Positions 52,402-61,539 of a DNA stretch of 64,000 nucleotides are shown here, in pieces. Location: positions 546,917 to 610,916 of the forward strand of contig CAXAMN010000003.1 in the NCBI GenBank assembly GCA_963970005.1, written 5' to 3'. Positions within the stretch are counted from its first letter, which is position 1. Every line of letters begins with the position of its first letter. Position numbers and translations under genes: made by a program. Below the pieces are notes generated by a model. That model was not told where the DNA came from. It saw nothing but the letters and a program-made list of their open reading frames with translations, and did not search any database. The DNA comes from Durusdinium trenchii. Lineage: Eukaryota; Sar; Dinophyceae; Suessiales; Symbiodiniaceae.

Positions 52402-55400
52402 TCAATTGGTCACGGCAACGCCAAAGGCTCGGTGAATCATATCCGTCATCTGGAAAGTGTAAGTTTCCGTGCGTTTCAATGACTCACCACGACCCTCAGC
52501 GTGCTCATGATCTTCACTGCATTGCTTGCTTTCAAACGATTTGAGAATAGGCTCTAAATTGGTACATATCTTCCAAGGCTTCCTTATCGGGACACCGTGT
52601 ACATCAACAACACCAATCATGCACCCGTCAAACGTGACCTGACTCATCGAATGACGCTGACAGAACGACAGCACATATTCGAGTTTCCAGTACACGCAAT
52701 TCTTAGGCCATTCAATGGCAATAAACGGATCAGCTGCACGAAGCGAATTGACAAGGTCAATTAATGCGTTCCATAGTTTCCTAAACTCGCGTTGATGCTC
52801 ATCGACCTTGATCGCTGCTGATGGTATTGTTTTGTTCACGTGAATCCATGGAGTGCCACCAGTGCAAGGCAAACTTGCCCACACGAGTAAGCGTCGTCCT
52901 TTAGGAAGCTCACGGATACTGGACAAAACTTGTCTGACGATACGTTTTCGCGTTTGTGGGTCAAGGACATCATCATCTTTGGTGACACGAATCACCATGC
53001 AGCCTGACGTGGACTTGCGAGATACATCACCAAGTTTAGATTCAGGACTGCAACACACTTCAAGCAGTACTCGATTGTGAGCTCCAGGCGTTGCAGCGGC
53101 CACGGGTCCCCCCGGGTGAGGTGCATCGGTCTTGGGCGCACCTGCCGGCATGGACGAAGCGGCATGCAATCCCAGCAACTTAAGTAGTTGATTCCACTTC
53201 TCGGTACTGGTGAATGGCTTGGTGAAAATGTCCGCTGCTTGAAGAAGTGATGGAACATAAACAAGCGTGAAATGTTTCCGTTGGAACTGTTCAGCTAACC
53301 ATGCAAGGTTCAGTCGTTGCGTCTTGTCTGCGTGCCGGAAGGCAGGTGATCTGCCTGATTCAAGGATCCTAATGGTCGCCTGATTGTCTTCCAGAAACAC
53401 GATTTCGAAAGCTCCCTTACCTATGAGGTAAATGTCCATGGAACCTTCCCGACCTTGACCAACGTAACATGAGTCAGTGAGTGCGTTCCTAATTTCTCGT
53501 GATTCAACACCATAATCGATTTCATTCGGTCCAGGCACTCGGAAAATAGTCATACCCGTCCATTCCCCCTTCATGACTCTCTGTCCTTCCCTGCTGGACC
53601 AATCCCAGCTCACGTCTGCATCAAAGGTGCCATCCTTGAATTGCGCAATCGTGATCCTTTGGGCTGACAGGAACTTATGATCGACTGGGCAGTCGTCACA
53701 GTCTCTTGGGTCAAATAGGGTGTGTCTGGGTTCAACATGTCTCCTAATCACCTGATCTTTCAATGGATCAAACTCCCAAACATCGACTTTCGCGTTCCGG
53801 GCACGTGTCCCCACGGCCGAGCTTTGCACATTGGCGTTTTTGACTCCCCCCGCCTGCCGGATGACCTGCCAAAGACAGGAGGAAGGTAAACCAACTGTGC
53901 GAATCGACAGGTTAGCGGCAATTACTTCCGCTTCCGTCGAACTCATGGCGGTGGCCGTTTGCTTTTTCGAAAATGCAGTAAGGGGAAAGTAGGTGTTTGG
54001 ACCTACCATGGCCAGAATGCAACCTGAAGTTGATCGACTATCATGCTCTCCGGCATGGTCACTGTCGGCAAATAACCACAGTTTGCAATGTTGGGGATCA
54101 TCTCCGATGAAACCTGATGCACGACGTCGATTGTGGAATGGATATAGCACATTAGCCTATGCAGTGCAACATCACACTCTTTTGACCACTTGGTGACACG
54201 GCTGGCAAGACCTTGAGTCGCTCTGAGCAAATCGAAACGTGCCATGCGTGCTGCAAACAACACTTTCATGAGGACTCTACTCGCGATGGCCTGGAGTTCC
54301 CCCCCGGCGTTCTGCCTCATCACCTATGGGTCGTGCAATCTTATCGTCGTGAAACGGGGTGTTGACTGTCTTGAACTTCACGGGCTGATCGACGAGACTC
54401 TCATACTTCTCGAGGCATTGCCTCAGAAAGCCACGCATGTCGTATTCGACCCGTGTCACAGGCTTGTTCATGCAACTCTGATCTTCCTCAAGTTGATCCA
54501 AAAATGTGAATCCTTGGGCACGTGCGGCCTTCTTGGCCTGACTCTTGTCCCTCATCTTTTTGACGGCTGCAACAGCCATCTTGGGATCGGAAATGCACCT
54601 GTCGATGAAGAAGGTCTCCCCTGTCCACCAAAAGGGCAATCCCTGTTGCCGGTCAACCTTGATGTCGTGCCAAACACACGCGGCGCCCCCCGTGTCCTTG
54701 GCAGCGGATCCCTCCGTGCATGGGACATATTCCGTGTACCTCAGGTCTCCAGGATCGAACAACCCTTCAACGCCAGCAGGCCTGATTTCAAAGCGTCTTC
54801 GAGGCTGAACGTGGTGATGCACAAAGGTACCATGCTCAGGGAAATGAGTCCAATAATCCTGTGTTCGGCGTGCGGGAGCCGCTGGCTTACTAGCAGGATC
54901 TTCGAGCTTGTGGTCGAAAACATGCGCGAATGGGTGATGGTCAATGGACAGCTTGAGGCCATGTGTGACAACATGATCACAGCCCAAGTATCTCCCCACA
55001 TCTTCTGGGGTATCCATGTCGATGTGGGTGCCAATGAGCTTCCACCCTTCTGCATGGTTGGACGCAGGTCCGGCCATTTTGAAGTCATCAACGTAGACCG
55101 CTAACAAGAGGAACAATTTGTCATGCCAAAAGATCGATGGCCAGCACTCAGGGTGCACGGCCTTGAAGCCGACCTTTGCGAGACAATCCTCGCAGTGCCT
55201 CTCCCAGAACCCGCCTGAGTCTGGGTGACCATAGAGAGCAAGTACGAGCGGGATGACAGGATCTTTGTACTTACCGTGCCATGCTTTCGGCCACCGGTAT
55301 TTCGGGATCCTGATCCATGTGGGTTTCCCCTTCAAAGTGGTTTGGGTGTAGGCTTGTTTGCCGTCGCCCTGGGTGATTTTATTCCCGGGCGCACTGCCGT

Positions 55401-58400
55401 AGCAGTCAAGGGCTTTGCCCGCCTCCATGTTCGCAGGTGCAGATCCTAGCTCCGAAAAGAGGGCAACCATGTCGGACTCGTCTTTGACCTTGTTCCCCTG
55501 GAACACCGTCCGACCTTTGTACTTCCTAAGGGGGTTTCCTTTCGGAAGCTCACTGCCTTTCTCAACACAGAGTTCGAAAACATTACCTACATGGACCTTG
55601 GCTTTTGAACGGACTGCTTCGTTTGAGACTTCGTCCCATTCACGGACCTTATCATAAAGCCAAGCGGGCTTGGACTCCAGCTTCACCCACTCAACGTCGA
55701 GGGAGCGTTGAGCATCTGGGGTGTTGCGGATTTCCTTCTGGCCTACAGGCCTCGCCACTAGTGCGTTTAGCCATGGCTCATACAAAACTCCTTTTTCTCT
55801 ATGTGAATGCTGTTTCTCCTCATGTTCAACCGGCATCAAAGGCACACCTTCCCAGGTGGCGTCCATTTTCGCTTCAGAGGGAATGTCTCCGCTCTTGAAA
55901 TTTCGCAGTTTGCCGTCAATCTCTGCCACGGCTGCTTTATGCTTGCTCTTCTCAGCAAGAAGGCGCTTCCGAGCCTCTTCAAGCTCGTACTCTGCAATCG
56001 CCTTCTTCCTTTCTGCTTTGGAAGCGGCTTTCCAAAGAAATGGAGGAATGCTGGGTGGTTTTGACGAACCCTTGTACTTTCTTGCCTTGTAGCCTCCGGC
56101 ATCATAGTAGGATGAATCGGCTTTGGGGATCAAAGTTGTTTCACCCGTAACAGGATCAAGAACCTCAATCATCTCAACCTCTTCACCCCCCGGGTCGTCG
56201 GCAAGGTCTCCCGACCCGCGAGCGGCGATGGGTGCATCGTCAATTAGCACGTCAGGGAGTTCGGGTGGTTCATCAGGTTCATACTCTTGGTCAACAGCAT
56301 GTTTCAAAACCTCCTGATCAACAAGCTCTTCAATGTTTGCAGCCTTGACATCATCAATTGATGGCGGATTGCTCGAAATGGAAATGCCTGGGTACAAACC
56401 TTCTCTTATCATGTTGTACCTGCCTTTGCATGGGAAGTGTAATCCGATGTCGGGAACGGCGATCTGATGGACTCTTAATGGTTGAATCTCCGCACTGAAG
56501 TCTGATTCCATGACATCCTTCAATGGTAGAACCATGAACTCCTTTCTCCACACAAAATTGGACTGAACGGCATATCCCAAGAATATCCCTGGGTTTGACG
56601 TCGGCTCGAACCTGAGAGAGGACTTGGCTTTGTTCTTGGGGCCGATCCAGTAATCAATCCTCAACCCAAAGGGAACCAAAGGGCCTTTGAACTTCTCACC
56701 GAACCGAAGCGACCAAGGCGAACTACCCTCCCGGGTGTCGACGATATTGTTTGCCATGCATGCATGCCTGGCAGCGTGAGCCCAATATTGATGGTGTAGG
56801 CCAGCTTGCTCTAGGTTTACCCTTGTTCCATCGATGACGGACCGAATCGATCTCTCAGCCATAGCATTGGTCTTAGAGACGTACGCAAAGCTTGTTTGAT
56901 GCCTCCATCCTAGCCTCTCGGCAGTCGCGATGAGTTCCGGTGAATTGTCGGAATAAAATACTCCTACATCATCAGTCGAACGGACAAAATGCTTGAAGGC
57001 TGCTATGCATTCACGCGTTGATCGACGTGCGGCCGGATAGACATACCTGAAATCCGTTGCCACGTCTTTCACGACCAATGCGACGCGAGCCCCATCGATG
57101 TCCATTTCCTCATCGTCACGAATAACAAGATGGTCAGCAGTCAAATGTTGCCCGAAATGATCCGCCTCAACCTGGGTTGAACCACCCTTGCTATACGATG
57201 GACGTTTGGTCATCTTTGCTCTCGAGCAGGCTTGACAAAAGGGGTTCTTTGGGGTATGAGTCAACAGATGTTGAATGGATTGCGCTTCTTCCTTGAGAGC
57301 TCTCTCTCCCCTATCCCTCTTCGGGTCCAACGGCTTCTCCACCAACCTTTCATCCACCGGCTCGGGATCATCTTCAACGGGATCCTCGCCAATGGGGTTG
57401 TCCTCATCGTCCTGGACTTCAATTGCCTCTTCAGCCGGTGACGCGGGCAGAGGGATCATTGGTCGCAGCCCCCTTGACCGATCGTTCGTACCGTAAGGTT
57501 GACCTATGGCGGACATTGCAACACCGGTGGTTGATGGCAAGTATGGAACATAATCCTCTACTTCAAGCTTGACTTTGGTTCCGTCTGGTTTCTTGAAGTA
57601 CGGCCTACTGTAAGCGGGCCAATGGAAGCTCCATCCTGCGTCGATGCAGCGTTGTCCTACCGATACGACGGCTGGGCTATCTTCCAAGACATAAGGGTTG
57701 ATATCAGTTCCCAACACGGGAACATTGACTCTGGCTTGGTCAGTGGCTTGAAAGACTCCGTTGGCAGTAAGAAGACTGACCGGTTTGGACGATTGTGACA
57801 CTTCATCCGAATGTAGCATGTGTCTAGATACAAGATCGTGTGCGCTGCCAGTATCTGCAATCCATGCAATCTCAGTGGCTGGCACTGTTGGACATGACCT
57901 CCTCTCAAAACACTTGATGCAACCTATATCAGAGTTGCACAGGTACGAACATTCTGCCGGCAAGGACAACAGCTCGTTCCTGACAGCATTCTGAAGGTGT
58001 GATGCTGCAATGGATGCGTCCTCAGTGGCGACACGAACTGCCTCAGCATGCTCCGGTCGACCTGGTGTAAAGGGTCTTCGTTTCTTCTTACTCCGGGGTT
58101 GAACGGATCTCCAACTGGAAGAAGACTCAACAGCATGATTGAAAACGTTTGGTTGATCGTCAAAACGAACTCTTTGCGTAACAAAACTGTCAATGTTTTC
58201 TGTGTTGTCAAAATCGGTGCACATAGTGTTTGATGCGGAAAGGACTGGCATGGCCACGCTTCCCAGCGGGCGAGTGATGAGGACGGAGGATCCCTGAGAG
58301 ACCACTGCGGCCATGACCACTGCTCGAAGGAGGCATACCGCTGCCGGTGCATTGGAAGAAGAAGACTTCCCACCTTTTCTCCTCTGACTCTCAGAGCCAG

Positions 58401-60477
58401 TTGAGTTTTCGGAGCCTGATGATCCTCGTGAGCTGCTTCGCTTGCGAGGTTTCTTGTCTTTCTTCTTCTTCTTCTTTTTGTCCTCTTTCTTCGCAGGGAC
58501 AGTCTTTTCAGGGTGTTGGAATGCGCAGTCTTTTCCTCGGTGGCAATGACCTGCCTTCCAAAACTTGCAAGTCTCCTTGCGTGATCCTGGTGTCAGCGAT
58601 CTTGACCGAGATTGGCTGCGATCCTTGCCCTTTCCCTTTCCTTTGCTTTTCTCGCGGCCTTTTTCGTGCTTGTAAGGACATGATGATCCGCGCTTGCATT
58701 TTCCGGTCTTTTGGAACTCGTAGCAGACGCCTTTCTTCTCCTCCGGAGCTGGCATGGTTGTGTCTTTGGACCCGAGCGAGCGCTTCGTGGCGTCGCGCAT
58801 CTTTTCCAATCTCTTCCGTTCGAGGTAGGCCCGGGCAGCAGTGATCAGGAAGTCATATGTTCTTTCTTTGCTTCCATCGGCTGCACGGTCGTACAAGGCC
58901 AAGTCATGCTCAAGCGGCTTGAAACGCTTCACTGCCAGGTGAAAATAGGCTTCCAGAACACTGTTTTCCGGTTCCTTTTTCATTCCGGCAAGAACGCTAT
59001 CCCATTTATTTATAAAGCCTTTGAGGTCATCGTTGACCATTTTGACGGACATGAGGTCTTCGAGCCCGTAGATTGCTCCATGCTTTATGCTTGTGGCAAA
59101 ATACTCGTGGAACCGAAGGAGCAAGTGTCTACCCTTCACGTTCTTGTCTTCTCGAGCACGCAGCTCCTTGAATGTAGCAATCTGCCGACCGAGGTCCCCC
59201 TCAGCGCAATTTGTTAAGCTTGCAAGAAGCTTTGCGTCGAGGGTTGCAAATCCCTCTGAATCATCCAAGGCGTCAATGGTTTGGGAATCTTTGTATACTT
59301 TCCCAACCCAAGATCTTGCTTCATCCGGCTTCGCTGAAGCTGCAGCAATATTGTCCCTCACCTTGATCTTCCAGTCTCTGTACTTCTCAGGCGTGGGGAA
59401 CTTGGGAATGAGAATTTTGTCAGCTTCTTTGGCTTTACTCTCATGATCCTTGTCTTTCGACTTCCTTTGCTGCTTCTTCAACTCTTTGCGAATGATGCGT
59501 GCAAGACGCGATGATTCAGAGCTTGAGTCATTTGAGTCATCACTCCCTCCTGATGAACTTGGCGACGATGGTGATGGGGAAGGAGAGCGTTTCTTTCTGC
59601 GCTCCCTCGAGCGGCCCCTCTTAGGGCTCTTCTCTTTCTTCTTATCCTTACCTTTCTTCTTCTTGTCTTTCTTTGATTTGTCACCACCCTCTTCATCAGC
59701 ATCGGATGGATGAGGCTCATCACCGCCTTCGATCCCGGGCTTCTCCAACTGAGTGCGAAGGCTCGCTGGAGGCAAAGCTGGGGACACCTTAGACCCAGGT
59801 GGCTGCACTGATGGTGCAGGCACTCGGTTCCCCGAGGCGTTGTCAAACCTCTCCCTCAACTCCTTGATGATTCGACTCTGTTCTGCTAACTCTGACCGAA
59901 GTGCATCCTCTCTTTGCTTGGCAGAGGCGCGTTCGTTCTCAACGACGGTGTGTCGTTCGAGCGAAAGGCGATCTAGGTAAGCCCGTTGTTCTTGAAGATT
60001 TTGATTTTGATGGGCTTGGTTCATGTCACTCAATCGTTGATTGGCTAAAGCCTCAGTCTGTTCCCTAGACTCCTGGACAGCCACTTTAGCTTGGTTCTCC
60101 ACTACGTCTCTAAAATGCCTAGCCTCCTCAGCTACTTGTTGCCCGTGCTCGGCCAAAATGGCCTGATGCCGCAACTCTGCGATCTGAGCTACCTGTGCTG
60201 ACCTGTCCTCATTGACGAAGACTGCTTGTTGATGGATCTGTCTCGCATCAACGTTCTGGACATTCATCACAGGAGAAAACTCAGGTTGAAACGGCGATGG
60301 TGCTTGACCACTAGGCAACAGGTCCCCCTGTGCACTGAACGTTGGTGGCACAACTGGTACACGCAACTCCAGCGGAACAACAGGGAGATCAGCAGCAGGT
60401 GAACTGGACATCGCAGGCGAAGTAGGAACGTAGCCTGATCGTGAGCGGTCACCACGGGAACCATCATCATCAGCCAT
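52402..60477 (-). CDS. ORF1: Gag-Pol with methyltransferase-like C-terminus (two compensating frameshifts)
   Basis: Starts at ATG 60477 (GAGGCCATGG context). Residues about 65-215 are coiled-coil, then a Lys/Ser/Arg tract and a copia-type capsid region. Two CCCH fingers follow: CYEFQKTGKCKRGSSCPYKH (about 586) and CKFWKAGHCHRGKDCAFQH (about 636). Protease: WIADTGSAHDL (about 876). Integrase: HLLTHTPKNPFCQAC, then D, YSDNSPE and MAERS as the D-D-E triad. RT: AVYVDDFKMAG (about 1794). RNase H: LFADSDHAGEHDSRSTSG, then after an insertion of about 140 residues FLEDNQATIRI and ADIFTKPF. The last 230 residues show LLEVCCSPESKLGD, SLPCTGGTPW and AIEWPKNCVYW, resembling cytosine methyltransferase motifs I, IV and VI. 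The frame is lost at a G7 run near 54299 and regained near 54165. Confidence 0.93.
53099..53117 (-). repeat. 19-nt GNRA hairpin, copy 13
   Basis: Sense: ACC CGGG GGGA CCCG u GGC, one outer mismatch. Between RNase H and the methyltransferase-like domain (HPGGPVA). Confidence 0.75.
53800..53818 (-). repeat. 19-nt GNRA hairpin, copy 14
   Basis: Sense: GGC CGUG GGGA CACG u GCC. Within the RNase H insertion (AVGTRAR). Confidence 0.82.
54150..54310 (-). other. Shifted-frame segment joining RT to RNase H
   Basis: ORF1 in its main frame ends at TAG 54277. In the frame one base on, IASRVLMKVLFAARMARFDL and WSKECDVALHRLMCYIHST continue the copia RT/RNase H connection. The RNase H (GFIGDDPQHCKLWLFADSD) is again in the main frame. 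So one extra base near the G7 run (about 54299) and a compensating loss near 54165 account for it. Confidence 0.88.
56721..56739 (-). repeat. 19-nt GNRA hairpin, copy 15
   Basis: Sense: GAC ACCC GGGA GGGU a GUU, one G-U pair. In the integrase C-terminal region (DTREGSSPW). Confidence 0.75.
58253..58271 (-). repeat. 19-nt GNRA hairpin, copy 16
   Basis: Sense: GCC CGCU GGGA AGCG u GGC. Between the zinc fingers and protease (TRPLGSVAM). Confidence 0.85.
59820..59838 (-). repeat. 19-nt GNRA hairpin, copy 17
   Basis: Sense: GCC UCGG GGAA CCGA g UGC; loop GGAA, still GNRA. One outer mismatch. In Gag (NASGNRVPAP). Confidence 0.7.
60315..60333 (-). repeat. 19-nt GNRA hairpin, copy 18
   Basis: Sense: GCA CAGG GGGA CCUG u UGC. 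Near the amino end of Gag (AQGDLLPSG); read in a different frame from copy 7. Confidence 0.88.
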
Positions 60478-60554
60478 GGCCTCTAGATAGTGCACTACCT
60501 AGGGTGGGGTAAGACCACAGCCAGTAGAAAGCACGTACCGCACTTATGGCGATA
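60478..60554 (-). other. Short 5' leader of the retrotransposon
   Basis: About ninety bases including the primer site separate the 5' LTR from the ORF1 ATG. No other signal recognised. Confidence 0.6.
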
Positions 60555-60566
60555 CGGCTGATAACC
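60555..60566 (-). other. Primer-binding site, half-tRNA type
   Basis: Directly after the 5' LTR the sense strand reads GGTTATCAGCCG. Drosophila copia has GGTTATGGGCCC here and is primed by a half-molecule of initiator tRNA cut in the anticodon loop. The complement here, CGGCUGAUAACC, has the shape of an anticodon arm (CUGAUAA loop, anticodon GAU) ending at the same position. Confidence 0.6.
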
Positions 60567-60676
60567 TGTAGATACAGGTAAACGACCGATAACTACCAAC
60601 AAGTCGCACCTGGTTTTCCTTGAGCCAAACGGTAGTAAAGTGAGACATGTATACGACATCCTAGCGTGAAACAACA
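60567..60676 (-). repeat. 5' LTR (110 bp)
   Basis: Identical to 47097-47206. Should hold the promoter of the element. I see no TATA box; dinoflagellate promoters are said to use a TTTT-like box, and TTTACTACCG lies upstream of the leader-like motif at 60619-60629. Confidence 0.97.
60619..60629 (-). promoter_or_regulatory. Spliced-leader-like motif in 5' LTR
   Basis: Same TTTGGCTCAAG (sense) as at 47149-47159. Confidence 0.55.
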
Positions 60677-60681
60677 GCGCG
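60677..60681. repeat. Target-site duplication GCGCG, right
   Basis: GCGCG directly outside the right LTR, matching 47092-47096. Confidence 0.9.
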
Positions 60682-61186
60682 CAAGCGAGCGACCGAGGCA
60701 AGCGAGGAGTCAGTGGCCCAGGCGAACAACTTCAAACGCACACCTAAAACTCGTCGAGCCGTGACAAACCTTTGCCATCAGCACGTGAAACTGGCAAGTG
60801 CCAGCCCGCACTCACTTTCAGCCCATTCCTCTGCTCTTCCTTAGGGGTTAGGGCCCCTAACCCCCCCCTAACCCCTCCTAACTGCCCCTAACCCCGTCTC
60901 CGAGCCCCTCACTCCCGAACGAAGCCACCGATCCGGAGCCACCTGAGCCACCTGAGCCACGGTCCCACTCGCGGGAAATCCAGACAGTAAGACAGTTGAA
61001 AGTGACACATCTATGAGGTAAATACATGTAAATACCAGACCTGACCTTTGGAATGGAAGGACATCACCACGAAACGAGCATCATACATATGTTATCATAT
61101 ACTTGGACTTGGACTCGATACTTCTATTTCTGTGAGGTGTAGGAGGAGCAATTTCGCTCCAAGAACACCCGGAACACCGCTCCCAG
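60682..61186. other. Probable strand-switch region
   Basis: No exon seen. Holds the telomere-like tract at 60841-60896. Coding signal is on the minus strand to the left and on the plus strand to the right. Confidence 0.4.
60841..60896. repeat. Telomere-like C-rich tract
   Basis: Degenerate CCCCTAAC repeats (CCCCTAACCCCCCCCTAACC and CCCCTAACCCC) preceded by an inverted GGGGTTAGGG. Not a pure array. Confidence 0.7.
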
Positions 61187-61238
61187 CATCCGCTAGGGCG
61201 CCCAAGCCAAAGAGGCCTGTAGAGCTGGAAGAGCCTGA
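61187..61238 (+). CDS. Exon-like unit, copy 1 of a 52-bp duplication
   Basis: After an acceptor CTCCCAG the plus frame gives ARAPKPKRPVELEEPE. The same 52 bp recur at 61484-61535 with three differences, all compatible with coding. Here a TGA follows directly. Confidence 0.42.
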
Positions 61239-61483
61239 GTGAAGGTCAACCACACTTGACTTTGAGTCGAGATGTGCTCTCTTGCCCAAATGGCCGTGGT
61301 CTGGGCAATTCTGGGTTCCCCAGTCTTCCAAATGCGCCAGACAAAGATCCGCCCGTGGACCCACCTGAACAATCACAAGGCGACGGAAAGCTGGCGTATA
61401 TTGCGTATACTGCGTCCTTCGAAGCTTTCAGGGTGCCACGCGCACGTTCGGATGAAGCCACCTTTAAAACACAAACAACTCTC

Positions 61484-61535
61484 CATCCGCTAAGGCGCCC
61501 GAGCCAAAGAGGCCTGCAGAGCTGGAAGAGCCTGA
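61484..61535 (+). CDS. Exon-like unit, copy 2 of a 52-bp duplication
   Basis: The plus frame reads AKAPEPKRPAELEEPDQ and runs to a GTGAAG donor. The KRPxELEEP motif is akin to the KRPPPDEAP repeats near 63.9 kb, so it may be the same proline-rich gene. Acceptor not clear for this copy. Confidence 0.42.
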
Positions 61536-61539
61536 TCAG

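Larger units (their letters stand above)
47097..60676 (-). mobile_element. Complete Ty1/copia LTR retrotransposon with accessory ORF
   Basis: The element is 13,580 bp. Two identical 110-bp LTRs (TG...CA), a GCGCG duplication, a copia-like primer site and a short polypurine tract frame two long minus-strand ORFs. Domain order Gag, CCCH fingers, protease, integrase, RT, RNase H is the Pseudoviridae order, with integrase before RT. Most copia elements are about 5 kb; the extra length comes from an RNase H insertion, a methyltransferase-like domain and a 1,519-codon second ORF. LTR identity suggests a recent insertion. Only a pair of compensating frameshifts breaks it, so it may be young but defective, or the shifts may be assembly errors. 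Confidence 0.97.

Noticed and set aside
54285-54305. A further copy of the 19-nt hairpin at the G7 frameshift
   Set aside because: Similar sequence, but the inner stem does not pair; at best a decayed member.
56180-56200. CCCCCCGGG hairpin-like run in pol
   Set aside because: Loop would be GGGG and the single bulge is lacking, so it does not meet the family plan.
60478-60495. Gag-Pol start upstream at 60495
   Set aside because: That codon is GTG; the ATG at 60477 has a good context and the extra six residues carry no signal.
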